A program made the position numbers and the translations under genes. A DNA stretch of 64,000 nucleotides, taken from assembly GCA_008729055.1 (NCBI GenBank), contig SDUX01000005.1, positions 546,801-610,800 of the forward strand, in the 5' to 3' direction. Under the pieces are notes generated by a model that was not told the origin of the DNA, ran no database searches, and saw nothing but the letters and a program-made list of their open reading frames with translations. Positions 12,505-21,511 of the stretch are shown in pieces; positions within the stretch are counted from its first letter, which is position 1, and each line of letters opens with the position of its first letter. The stretch comes from Pyropia haitanensis. Lineage: Eukaryota > Rhodophyta > Bangiophyceae > Bangiales > Bangiaceae.

Positions 12505-14265
12505 ATGGCGGGCGCGGAAGACTCTCCCGCCGCGCCGTTTGTACCTGGGGAGGGGGAGCGGATGCGTCCCCCTTTGGGCGGAGTACCCCCCAGGACGGGC
12601 AGCGTGGATGAGTCGGGTCGCCAGGGGCGACCCCCTCGGCGTTCGGCCAGGTTCCGACCCGCGCCATCCTCCGTCGACTCGAGCGGAGGTCGCCCTCCTC
12701 CGGCGGGTGTGCCGAGCCAGACTCCGGCTCAGGTGCCCCTACCGGAGGATGATGATACTCTCTTCGGCACGGGACTGCCGGCCTTGGGTGCTGGGGGCAG
12801 AGGCTCCGTACCCCGGGACGGCGAGTCCGCGCCCCCTTTGGTTCCGGAAGGACCGGGCGGTAGCTCGAGTCGAGCTCCGCCGGGGTCCACCGGGAGCCTG
12901 GATGCCAGTGTGGTGACAGCCATCGCACAAGTTGTGCGTGAGGAGGTGGGGCGGGCGCTACAGGAAAAGTCTCCTGCGCCTGGGCAGGCCTCCCGGCATG
13001 AGCGGCGTGGGGAGCAAGTTGCTCCCCGCCGAGAGTACCGTTCTGGTTCGCCTGCCCACTCGAGCGAGGCGTCGAGTGGGGAGGAGGCCGTCCGACATGG
13101 ACGGCAGGAGCCACGGGATCGTCCCAAAGTCCGGGAGATCCCCAAGAAGATCGTGGTTAACAATCCTCTATACGCGGACGTCTTCGACTGTGAGACGTAC
13201 GCGTTGGTCAACAAGTCGGTGACCTACACGAACCGCCAGGCCCATACTCTGGGCCGGCGCAAGAAGGACGTGGCTCAGTCCTTTGGGGTCCGGTCTGAGT
13301 GGGACGGGACCCCGCCTCTGAAGGTCTTCCAGTTTTTGCGTAAGTTCGCAAAAGCTTGTGATGACAATGATGTCTCTGAAGCAGAGGCGTTCTTTATGCT
13401 TCAGGACTTCACCAAGGAGCCACTCCGCTCCGAGGTGATGAGCGTCATGCCAAGTCGGCATGGCGGCAACCCCGGTGAGGTCTCCTCCTACTTGGAGTTG
13501 ATCAACTGGGTGTTGCGCTACCACGCGGACGAGGCGTCTCTCGCCGCGCAGGTAGAGGAGTTTAATCGTGCCACCCAGAGTGAGGGTGAGGACGAGCGGA
13601 CGTTCGCTGAGAGACTCCGTCAGCTGAACGTCCTTTGTGGATTTATTCATCCACAAGGCGTCATCAAAGGGCGTTTTGTGGAGGGTGTCCACCGTTCCGC
13701 TCGCGCGACTGTGCGCGAGCGCAACACGCCTGGTATGACGCTGGCCGAGTTGGCCCGCGTCGCCCAAACCAAGGGCGAAGAATACCGTTGGATCGTGTCT
13801 GACCAACGGAAGGAGAGAGAGAAGGAGACTAAGAGCGCGGAGGCGACCCGCCTTCGTCGCGCGGCCAGGGCGGCCCAGTACCCTCGGGTACGCCCGGCTG
13901 TGGCTGCTACCTCGACTCAAGAGGAAGCTGATGTCGTGGCGGCTATCCCGGAAACTCCCCAGGGAAAGGCGACGCCACAGACATCGAAGAGCGACCGGCC
14001 GTGTTGGCAGTGCTCGAAGACGGGTCACTGGGCGTCTCAGTGCCCCGCCCTGGACTCGCGTCTGCGAGCCATCTTGGCTCGCAGCATGAGTCTTGGGACC
14101 CGGGGAACTCCCCCGAGTTCCCGCTCCAACCCAACTCGGGTTGGTGCTATTACCCAACAGGGGCCGGAGGGGACTAACAAGAGTCTTGAGGAGGGGGAGG
14201 CACCCACCTCAAGCTCGAGTGAGAGTACCCCTTCCTCATCCGACTCGGGTGAGGGAAACGCCTAG
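12505..14265 (+). CDS. gag: chromovirus Gag polyprotein
   Basis: ATG at 12,505 opens 586 codons ending in TAG at 14,263. Residues ~1-180 are Pro/Gly/Arg-rich. A retrotransposon capsid-like region follows (about 200-430), with the phrase YADVFDCETYALVNKSVTY at its start and repeated Trp/Leu/Arg patterns. A zinc knuckle CWQCSKTGHWASQC (CX2CX4HX4C) lies near residue 500. After it comes a Ser/Glu-rich tail. Gag forms the particle and binds the element RNA through the knuckle. The final codons contain the slippery heptamer that feeds ribosomes into pol. The leader between LTR and start is about 300 nt. Confidence 0.93.
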   Translation: MAGAEDSPAAPFVPGEGERMRPPLGGVPPRTGSVDESGRQGRPPRRSARFRPAPSSVDSSGGRPPPAGVPSQTPAQVPLPEDDDTLFGTGLPALGAGGRGSVPRDGESAPPLVPEGPGGSSSRAPPGSTGSLDASVVTAIAQVVREEVGRALQEKSPAPGQASRHERRGEQVAPRREYRSGSPAHSSEASSGEEAVRHGRQEPRDRPKVREIPKKIVVNNPLYADVFDCETYALVNKSVTYTNRQAHTLGRRKKDVAQSFGVRSEWDGTPPLKVFQFLRKFAKACDDNDVSEAEAFFMLQDFTKEPLRSEVMSVMPSRHGGNPGEVSSYLELINWVLRYHADEASLAAQVEEFNRATQSEGEDERTFAERLRQLNVLCGFIHPQGVIKGRFVEGVHRSARATVRERNTPGMTLAELARVAQTKGEEYRWIVSDQRKEREKETKSAEATRLRRAARAAQYPRVRPAVAATSTQEEADVVAAIPETPQGKATPQTSKSDRPCWQCSKTGHWASQCPALDSRLRAILARSMSLGTRGTPPSSRSNPTRVGAITQQGPEGTNKSLEEGEAPTSSSSESTPSSSDSGEGNA

Positions 14266-14302
14266 CCGCTGGAGTCGAGTTGACCCCACAGACCTCGGCG
14301 GC
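14253..14302 (+). promoter_or_regulatory. -1 programmed ribosomal frameshift signal (gag-pol)
   Basis: GGGAAAC at 14,253-14,259 fits X XXY YYZ exactly in the gag phase (G GGA AAC), four codons before the frame ends in TAG. The pol frame opens at 14,253, just after an in-frame TGA at 14,250. Five nt downstream a two-part stem can form. GCCGC (14,265-14,269) pairs with GCGGC (14,298-14,302), and CGAG (14,276-14,279) pairs with CTCG (14,294-14,297). Heptamer, spacer length and stem are all standard for -1 frameshifting. The stem was found by eye and not folded. Confidence 0.8.
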
Positions 14303-17300
14303 AGGCCAAGGGGAACTTCACCCGACGCCGACTCATGGGCGGGTGAAGCTCTTACAACGCCCTCGAGGGGTGAGACCTCAAGGCAAGGCCCCCTCGCAGC
14401 GATACGACCCAAGTCGGATCGTATCTGTCTTGGTAGGGAGTAACTACCAAGTCGCAGCCAGACTTTGGCTGTACGATGGGTATGAGTTTGCTTCCCGTGT
14501 CATAGTCGACACGGGTTCGCCGGTATCCCTCATCAGGCAAGAGTTGTTGCCTGAGGGAGTCGAGGTGAGTCAAGTTGACCGCTCGACATGGCGTATGTTT
14601 GATGTCAATGGGGGACTCCTCCCCATTGTGGGTTCAATTGCATTGAGTGTATGCATTGGGTCATACCAGACTGAGGTGACCTTTGGGGTTGTACCACGCA
14701 TGTCGGTCCCAGTACTCCTGGGTACCGACTACGTGGACACCCACGTACCCGAAGTCCGGGGACCCGAAGGGTTTATTCGTATGCTCAATGGGGAAACTGT
14801 CCCCATCTTGCGTAAAGGGGCCACTGTCTCCCCGAAGACTCCCAAGGCACGGGAGAGTCCTCGTAAGACAGATGGCAGCACTGAGTCGGTGCATGTGCTC
14901 AAGGGAGTGTGCATTCCTCCCCGGTCGAGGACGTATGTACAAGTTCGTACATCGTTTAAGGGAAATGGGTTTGTATTCCCCCTCGACAAGACGTATGAGA
15001 AGCACCAGGTGCAAGTTGCACCTGGACCCATGACTTGTGGGACTGACCAGACCTGGGTCGTCGAGGTCCTCAACGTGTCGAAGACTTCTCGACGCATCCC
15101 CCGTGGGATGAAGATTGCGAGCATCTCCACCCACGAGGGGAATGTCACCGCTGTGACTCAACAGCAGTGGAAGGCGATGGAGGAGAAGACTCCCTTTCCT
15201 CCGGACCCAAAGCCGTCGGCAGACTCGCCGACGGTGCATCGGGAAAATGTCCCGAAGTGCCTGCATGATCGCTTGGATAAACTCATCCAACAGCACCACA
15301 AGTTGTGGAATGGTGACCTTGGACTCATCAAGGCCACTGAACACAGAATCGTGTTGAAGCCTGGGGTCAAGCCAGTCCGCTTGAACCCCTACCGTATGGG
15401 CCCTGCCTCTCGGGAACTTACCCGGAAGCAGGTCCAACGGATGAAGGACCTTGGGGTCATTGAGCCAAGCTCAGGCGAGTGGGCCAGCCCCATAGTCCTG
15501 GTGCCCAAACCCGACGGCACCATGCGGTTTTGCATTGACTACCGCAAGTTAAACGAACGGACGGTAAAGGACAGTTACCCTTTACCCCGTATGGACGATT
15601 GCCTCGACTCACTTGGCGAGGCAAAGTTCTTCTCCACGTTGGACTGCAACGCGGGTTACTGGCAGATCCCCATACGTAAGGAGGATCGACCACTCACGGC
15701 CTTCACGTGTCACTGTGGAGTTTATCAGTGCGTGAGGTTGCCGTTTGGGCTATGCAATGCACCTGCGACTTTTCAGCGTGCTATTGACATGATACTTGCC
15801 GGAGTCAAATGGCAGTGTGCCCTCGTCTATTTAGACGACATCATTGTGTTCTCCGGAACTGCCGAAGAACACTTGTCCCACTTGGACAATGTGTTCACCC
15901 TGCTGAGTAGGGCAGGAGTGACACTAAAGCCAGCCAAGTGCCACCTCTTCAGTAATGAGGTGGCCTACCTAGGTCATGTGGTTCGACCAGGTAGCATCAG
16001 TGTCAACGAGAAAAACCTCGTGGCACTGCGTCGGGCAAGTTACCCCTTGACGCAAACACAGCTCAGGAGTTTTCTGGGCATGTGCAATGTGTACAGACGC
16101 TTCACGGCGAACTTTGCCAAAGTGTCTGCACCCTTGAACCGCTTGGTAAGTCCCAAGCGGCCCAAGCGCCTCGACCCTCCGACCCAAGAGGAGCGAGAAG
16201 CGTTTGAGAGGTTGAAAGAACTTCTTTGCAACCCGCCGGTGTTGGCCATCCCCAGACTCGGGGGCCACTACATCATAGATGTGGACGCGAGTTACGACCA
16301 ACTTGGTTGTTGCTTGCTCCAACAACAGACCACGGGCGAGTACCTGCCCGTGGGCTACTACAGTAAGGGCCTGTCCCCGGCACAGAAGAACTACACTGTG
16401 ACGGAGCTGGAAGGCCTGGGCGTAGTATGGGCAGTCACCATGCTACGACCCTACGTCGAAGGAGGGAGGTTCCTCGTTCGATGTGATCACCGAGCCCTGA
16501 AGTGGATACTTACCACTACAGCGTGCTCGAATAATCGACTCAATCGATGGCGACTTCGCCTCGCTGAGTTTGACTTCGACGTTGAGTATAAGTCGGGTCA
16601 AAAGCACGCGGTTGCGGACGCCATGTCTCGCATACCGACGGATGGGTACGACTCGGTACCCATCCGAGAGGAAATCCCTCATGTGGGAGTCACCACACGG
16701 TCGGGGTCAGTACTCGACCCGAGGCGGCCGGAGATGGCCCGCCTCCTACCTTTGCCTAAGGACAAACTCGTCCAGGCTCAAGAGTCTGACAAACTCTGTC
16801 AGCAACTCAAGAAGGAGTTGGACAACCCCGAACCAACTCGGTTCTTCTTCAGTGAAGACGGCATTTTATGCCGGCGGGGACATACCCAAGGAGAACAACA
16901 AGTTGTTGTTCCCGAGAGTCTGAGGAAGGACATCCTCCAACGGGAACACTCCTCCCCGTTGGGTGCCCACCCAGGGTCGACTAAGTTGTATCAGACCCTG
17001 AGGAAAAAATATTATTGGCCATCACTTGTGGCTGATGTGTATGGGCATGTGGCCTCGTGCGCGACTTGTGCACAAAACCGACTCATGGAGGCCAGAGAGA
17101 CGTCCACCATGCGTCTCTTCCCTGCGACGGAGCCGTTCGCAGCGATTGCCGTGGACCTACTTGGTCCACTGCCTCGGACACCAGAAGGGTATGAGTACCT
17201 TCTGGTGATGTGTGATCGCTTTACTAAGCTCACACGGGTGGCCCCACTCAAGGACACCACTGCCTTGGACGTCTTGAGCGAGTTGCTCGACGTCTGGATA

Positions 17301-18245
17301 GCCAGTTATGGTATCCCGGACTCTGTCCTTTCGGACAACGGACCGCAGTTCGCGTCCGTCCTATACCAGGGAGTCCTGAAGATGCTCGGGGTGGAAACAA
17401 ACTACGCCACCCCGTACCACCCCCAGACTAATGGGCAGGTGGAGCGCTTCAATAAGACACTAGTGCGCCAGTTGCGTCACTATGTGCACGACCATGTAGT
17501 CACATGGGCGCGCTACGCGTCACTACTTGTGACAGCGTACAACTCCCAAGTGCACAGTAGCACGGGAGAGGCACCGTTTGCCTTTGTATGTCCACGGCGA
17601 CTCAAGCCAGTGGCCATTGAACGCCTCACCCAGACTGAGGGTGACACGTCGGCCCAAACTCCGGGTCAAGCTAGGGCCGCCCTCCTCCATAAGTTAGAAG
17701 AGATGATGCCCCTTGTCCAGAAGACCATGGACAAGGCGCAGGCGAGATACAAAAAGAATTTCGACACCCGAGTTAGGAGTCGACGTACCCCCCTCCAAGT
17801 TGGAGAATGGGTGTACGTGAATGCCCATGACAAACCGGGCGGGAAATTGGTCTTCAAGACTCTGGGACCATATCAAATATTGAAGACGGATGGGCGTCGG
17901 TTGACCATCGAGAGTGACGATGGCATCCGTACTATCAATGGGAATCACGCAACTCGCGCTCCCGAACCACCCGAGGGAGACCCAGCTTGGGCTCGGGCAC
18001 TCAAGGCATGGCAAGTCCCAGCCTTGCCGTCAACTTCCAATAAGCCAATGGAAGCCGTGTTCGATAAATTCGTCGGACACGGGTACGATGAATCGGGGCG
18101 ACTCATGCTCCGTGTCAGATGGTTTGGGTATGGGTCGGACTCCGACACATGGGAATATGTGGAGGACCTTCCAACTGAGAAGGTCCGTCGGTATTGCCAC
18201 GTGGCAAAAATACCTATGAGGCGTCGCCCAACTCAGGCGACGTAG
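14253..18245 (+). CDS. pol: chromovirus Pol polyprotein (PR-RT-RNaseH-IN-chromodomain)
   Basis: The frame has no early ATG and is reached by -1 frameshift from gag. Domains in order: an aspartic protease with VDTGSPVSLI (DTG at 14,508); a reverse transcriptase with IDYRKLNERTVKDSYPLPR and the catalytic YLDD at 15,828; and an RNase H starting at VDASYDQLGC (16,284). The integrase follows, with an HHCC zinc-binding region near 16,940-17,075 and core D (about 17,153), D (SDNGPQF, about 17,336) and E (GQVERF, about 17,438). A GPY motif near 17,862 and a chromodomain at about 18,058-18,210 (LMLRVRWFGYGSDSDTWEY) complete it. All catalytic residues I looked for are present. The stop is TAG at 18,243-18,245. 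Confidence 0.95.
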   Translation, partial: GKRLAAGVELTPQTSAAGQGELHPTPTHGRVKLLQRPRGVRPQGKAPSQRYDPSRIVSVLVGSNYQVAARLWLYDGYEFASRVIVDTGSPVSLIRQELLPEGVEVSQVDRSTWRMFDVNGGLLPIVGSIALSVCIGSYQTEVTFGVVPRMSVPVLLGTDYVDTHVPEVRGPEGFIRMLNGETVPILRKGATVSPKTPKARESPRKTDGSTESVHVLKGVCIPPRSRTYVQVRTSFKGNGFVFPLDKTYEKHQVQVAPGPMTCGTDQTWVVEVLNVSKTSRRIPRGMKIASISTHEGNVTAVTQQQWKAMEEKTPFPPDPKPSADSPTVHRENVPKCLHDRLDKLIQQHHKLWNGDLGLIKATEHRIVLKPGVKPVRLNPYRMGPASRELTRKQVQRMKDLGVIEPSSGEWASPIVLVPKPDGTMRFCIDYRKLNERTVKDSYPLPRMDDCLDSLGEAKFFSTLDCNAGYWQIPIRKEDRPLTAFTCHCGVYQCVRLPFGLCNAPATFQRAIDMILAGVKWQCALVYLDDIIVFSGTAEEHLSHLDNVFTLLSRAGVTLKPAKCHLFSNEVAYLGHVVRPGSISVNEKNLVALRRASYPLTQTQLRSFLGMCNVYRRFTANFAKVSAPLNRLVSPKRPKRLDPPTQEEREAFERLKELLCNPPVLAIPRLGGHYIIDVDASYDQLGCCLLQQQTTGEYLPVGYYSKGLSPAQKNYTVTELEGLGVVWAVTMLRPYVEGGRFLVRCDHRALKWILTTTACSNNRLNRWRLRLAEFDFDVEYKSGQKHAVADAMSRIPTDGYDSVPIREEIPHVGVTTRSGSVLDPRRPEMARLLPLPKDKLVQAQESDKLCQQLKKELDNPEPTRFFFSEDGILCRRGHTQGEQQVVVPESLRKDILQREHSSPLGAHPGSTKLYQTLRKKYYWPSLVADVYGHVASCATCAQNRLMEARETSTMRLFPATEPFAAIAVDLLGPLPRTPEGYEYLLVMCDRFTKLTRVAPLKDTTALDVLSELLDVWIASYGIPDSVLSDNGPQFASVLYQGVLKMLGVETNYATPYHPQTNGQVERFNKTLVRQLRHYVHDHVVTWARYASLLVTAYNSQVHSSTGEAPFAFVCPRRLKPVAIERLTQTEGDTSAQTPGQARAALLHKLEEMMPLVQKTMDKAQARYKKNFDTRVRSRRTPLQVGEWVYVNAHDKPGGKLVFKTLGPYQILKTDGRRLTIESDDGIRTINGNHATRAPEPPEGDPAWARALKAWQVPALPSTSNKPMEAVFDKFVGHGYDESGRLMLRVRWFGYGSDSDTWEYVEDLPTEKVRRYCHVAKIPMRRRPTQAT

Positions 18246-18540
18246 CCAGAGGTACGTCACCCCCACCCCAAAGTCGGGGAGGGGGATGACTCCCCCCACT
18301 GAGTCAAGTAGGGGGGAGGTGTCACAGTCGATACCAACAAAACAAAGTTCTTCTTGATCATAAAGGGGGGGGACACGACCCACGCCCCCGCCGACATCTT
18401 GACCAACTTGGTGATGTAGAGCTCTGGAGGGGGGACACGACCCACGCCCCCCGTCACCACCCCTTGACCGACTTGGCGAGGGCGAGCTCCGCGGGAAGTG
18501 GGACGACTCCACCCACGACCCGCAACACCTCCCCCGACTC

Positions 18541-18612
18541 AAGCACAAAAAAAAAAAAAAAAAAAGAAGACAAAAGAAAAAAAAAAAAAAATAAATGGGG
18601 GGGGGGGGAACC
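18541..18612 (+). repeat. poly(A) tracts followed by poly(G)
   Basis: After AAGCAC there is a run of about 21 A, a short purine spacer (GAAGACAAAAG), about 15 further A, TAAATGG and about 10 G. The purine strand is the plus strand throughout. Such a tract inside the element could serve as a secondary polypurine primer or be slippage product. Run lengths may be affected by assembly. Confidence 0.8.
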
Positions 18613-18629
18613 GACTCAAGTCACCCCCG

Positions 18630-19010
18630 CCGACAGCCGCCCGACCCAGGGGCGGAAGAGAAAGCACCACCCCAAGGACAGCCGCCCGACACAGAGGCGG
18701 ACAGGGACGACACACGCCCCACCGACGAGCGCCCGACCCAGAGGAAGGGGAGGGACACACACGCCGACCGCCGGCCGCCCGACCCAAAGGCGGAGGAGGA
18801 GGACAACACCACCCCCCCACCAAGAACGGACGACACACCACCACGGCCGCCGACCGCCCGACACACGGGAGGGAGGAGGACGACAACACCACCACGGCCG
18901 CCGACCGCCCGACCCACGGGAGGAAGAGGGACACACCACCCCGACCGCCGGCCACCCGACACACGGGAGGAAGAGGAAGGCACACCACCCGCCGACGGAC
19001 GCACGACCCC
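18630..19010 (+). repeat. ~47-51-bp minisatellite in chromovirus 3' region
   Basis: The word CCCGAC followed by ACACGGG, CCCACGGG or CCAGAGG recurs at about 18,636, 18,682, 18,732, 18,778, 18,857, 18,908 and 18,955. Most spacings are 46-51 bp, with one of 79. Units contain CACCACCACGGCCGCCGACC and a purine-rich GGAGGAAGAGG half. The spacing is not a multiple of three, which argues against a coding repeat. Confidence 0.75.
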
Positions 19011-19384
19011 GCAGAGGGAGGAAGGGAAGACCCACACCCGACCGAAAGGGGGAGCACGCGCCCGACACAGGGGCCGGGAAGGGCGGAGCAGCGCCCCGAC
19101 CGCCACCCCGCACCCCAGACACCAAGGGGGGAAAGGGGAAAGAAAAGGGGAGAAGCGCCCCGACCGGACGGCCCCGGGGGAAAACTCTCGCCCCGGGGGA
19201 AGCGTCACCCCGACCTGGGGTGAGGCGACGGATATGGGGGCGGAGTGGCAACTCACCCCCCGCCCCCCCCGGCACCTGAGGAACCCGAGCCCAGTTGGCT
19301 CGGTGCCCCCCTGGAGATACTCCTCCTGCGTGTCCCTGGAAACTCCCAGGAACAGCAACAGGAGGAGGTGCCCGTTATGTGCGA

Positions 19385-19511
19385 GGTGTGCCGAGTGGGC
19401 ACACCCCGCACCCTGCACGAGGTGTGCCGAGTGAGCACACCCCGCGCCCCGCGTGCGGCGTGCCCAGGCGGCACGCCACGCCCCGCACCCGGCGTGCCAA
19501 GGCGGCACGCC
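19385..19511 (+). repeat. four tandem hairpin units near the 3' LTR
   Basis: Units start at 19,385, 19,421, 19,457 and 19,491 (spacings 36, 36, 34). Each is a short inverted repeat with a 5-nt loop: GGTGTGCC-GAGTG-GGCACACC, a slightly imperfect second copy, GGCGTGCC-CAGGC-GGCACGCC, and GGCGTGCC-AAGGC-GGCACGCC. The last two have changed T:A pairs to C:G on both arms, a compensatory pattern that suggests the fold matters. Confidence 0.8.
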
Positions 19512-19896
19512 AGGCCCTCTGAGGGAGGGGGGTGATGAGTCACCACGCCCCACCCCTCGCGGGAGGTTATGTGGAAGGGGGGGGGGTGCGGGCGGACACT
19601 GCACTAGCCCCCCCCCCCTGACACGGCCCACGCGACCCGGGCCACGAGATGTACTCGACCGCCCCGGGCGCGGGCGGGCCCGCGCGACACGAGTTTGTGG
19701 GCGCGGCGCCCCTGGCCCCTACGTGTCCCTCACGACACTGGGCCAGATCTTTCCGTCCACCCAATGAGGTGCGAGCTTCACGAGTTGTGATTCTCGTATC
19801 CTTAGCCCCCCTACCTGGGGAGATGCAATCTCGCCACCCCCAGGGAGATCTGCAAGTGGCAGATGATTGGACGTCCGCCGGGACGGCTGGACTGTT

Positions 19897-19909
19897 GAGG
19901 AGGGGGAAA
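19897..19909 (+). promoter_or_regulatory. polypurine tract
   Basis: GAGGAGGGGGAAA lies directly against the 3' LTR, the expected place for the plus-strand DNA primer of an LTR retrotransposon. Confidence 0.85.
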
Positions 19910-20430
19910 TGTGACAAACCCCGAATCTGGGTTTGAATATTCGGAGCAAGTGGCTCAGAATTGAGATTGGATTTCACCCGACCCATGAGTGAAATATTCC
20001 GATTTCAGCTCGAAATTCCGACTGGGACTTTCGGCACCCCGTTTGCAGAGTATTGCAGTGGTTCGTATCTTGGGGATTTTTGCGCGGGAGCCAGACGGAT
20101 TTCTACGCTTGCTTGCTTTGATTGTGGAGCGTTTTTATTGGGTGGTCTGAGTGTTCATTTTTTGCGTGTTTTGCGAGGGGTGTGCGCGCGCATGCGTGCA
20201 CACGAGGGTTTATATGCGCGGGACAGCAAGGCGGGGAGGGCCCCCCTTGGCTGCCAAGTAAACTCCGTCTGGCTCCGACACATCTTGTTCGTGCCTTGGC
20301 AAGTCGGCCACTCGTCACACGCAAGTCGCGTGTTGGTGTTGCACGGGTTGCTTCCGGTGTTCCAAGTTGGGACCCGAGCGTGCGTGTTCCGCCCCCACAA
20401 GTTGTGGGTCGGCGTAGCCGTACTGCTACA
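19910..20430 (+). repeat. 3' LTR of chromovirus
   Basis: This 521-bp copy has the same ends and the same length as the 5' LTR. I found no difference by reading, although only a pairwise alignment can prove zero substitutions. A non-ATG open frame starting in the LTR runs in phase into the DIRS ORF1 remainder. Confidence 0.95.
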
Positions 20431-20435
20431 CCCCC
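20431..20435 (+). repeat. target-site duplication, right (CCCCC)
   Basis: CCCCC follows the 3' LTR directly and matches 11,672-11,676. Confidence 0.8.
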
Positions 20436-21511
20436 GACGAAACCCCTCTCGCAACGCCCGTCCCGCCGTCTTGCTTGACGACGAGGACGACGAGGACGAC
20501 GAGACCGACGACGAGTCGGACTACATCCCGACGGACGACGCCTCCTACGAGGACTATTCCTCGCAGGCCTACCGTGAGCTCGAGCCGGCGGCCGACTTGT
20601 ACGACCGCCGCTCCCGCCCCCCCGCCCCCGATTACTTTTCTCGCGCGGGCGAGCGTCGCGCGCTCAACCACCGCGACCCCATCTGGGGCTTCGTTCTCCC
20701 GCCCACCCGTCCTACGGACCGCGGTGACCGTTTTCCGCGCCCCTTCCGCGTGCACAACGACTCCCGCTGGTCCGAGTCGTTCTCGTCTTCCCCTGCGCCT
20801 GTCATCGCGGACGCGCGCACGATCTACAACGCCTGCGCCTGGGTCCAGACGGTCCACAACCGCCTGCTTGAGGCCGAGTTGGACCGCCTTAACGGCGCGC
20901 TGTCCGCCCGGGAGCTGCTCAACGAAGTGATCTACACTCGTGCATCCTTGCACCAGTTGTTTCTCATCCTCGTCACGCGCTACCGCGTGTTAGCCGAACA
21001 GTCGTCTAACCCTACGCTGGCCGCCAACCTCCAAGACCTCCTCCTCGCCCCAGACGACGCGGACGGCATCTACTGCCCTACCACGTCGTTTTTCCAGTCG
21101 GCCGTGCTCTCCCACCGCGCGTTTGTGATATCCCGCGAACAAGCGGACCGGGTGCAGGCCCGTCTTCGACCTCGCCGCCCCCCCGGCCCAGCCAACCCCA
21201 ACGCCACAGCGCTGTCAGCCGCAGCCCGCCGCCGTCTTCGTCAAGCGCAGCGCAATGCCGCAGCGGCCGCGACCGACGCCCGGCAGCCCCCCGGTAACCC
21301 GGGCGGCGGCAGCAATGGCGGCGGCCGAGGCGGCGGCGGCGGCGCTAACGGCACGGGTGGCGGCCGAGGCGGCAACGCCCGCGACGCGGGGACCGGTGGC
21401 GGTGGCGGCGGCGGCAGCGGCGGTGGCCGCCGCAACCAAGGAACCGGCGGCGGCGGCGGCGGAGCCGCCGGCGGTGCAGGTGGCTCCGCGGCGCCCCCGT
21501 CCGCCGCGTAA
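20431..21511 (+). pseudogene. DIRS-like ORF1 (Gag-like), 3' part, separated from its start
   Basis: This remainder continues the frame cut at 11,676 and ends in TAA at 21,509. It starts with a strongly acidic tract (DDEDDEDDETDDESDYIPTD). A globular-looking middle follows (about 20,640-21,180), with aromatic and charged residues and a helix-rich segment around NRLLEAELDRLNGALSAREL. The tail is rich in glycine and alanine. I recognise no named domain. Position before the RT ORF and the low-complexity basic/Gly tail fit a nucleocapsid-like ORF1. It overlaps ORF2 by 257 nt in another phase. Confidence 0.7.

Larger units (their letters stand above)
18246..19896 (+). other. long 3' noncoding segment of the chromovirus
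   Basis: About 1.65 kb separates pol from the polypurine tract. Near 18,265-18,535 it has several GGGGGG-plus-ACACGACCCACGCCCCC blocks. It then has a poly(A)/poly(G) tract, a minisatellite, a tandem hairpin array, and a stretch of unique sequence (19,620-19,890). Frames of 200-340 codons are open on both strands but are repetitive Pro/Arg/Thr text without recognisable domains. It may function in RNA packaging or export, or be passive expansion. Confidence 0.7.
11677..20430 (+). mobile_element. complete Ty3/gypsy chromovirus
   Basis: An 8,754-bp LTR retrotransposon is bounded by 521-bp direct LTRs (TGTGAC...GCTACA) and a 5-bp CCCCC target duplication. It has a primer-binding site, gag, a -1 frameshift signal, pol in the order protease-RT-RNase H-integrase-chromodomain, a 1.65-kb 3' noncoding segment and a polypurine tract. 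Integrase downstream of RT, plus the C-terminal chromodomain, place it among the chromoviruses. Identical LTRs and unbroken ORFs mean a young, possibly active copy. It sits in the same orientation inside ORF1 of the DIRS-like element. Confidence 0.95.

Noticed and set aside
13168..14157. 329-codon minus-strand frame
   Set aside because: It is antisense to gag, which has clear domains. It is open only through high GC.
19385..19511. Short regularly spaced palindromic repeats resembling a CRISPR array
   Set aside because: There are no variable spacers of constant length, the units are contiguous, the host is eukaryotic and the block lies inside an LTR element.
18616..19631. Long frames on both strands after pol
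   Set aside because: They follow the 46-51-bp repeat and hairpin array; the repeat period is not a multiple of three.
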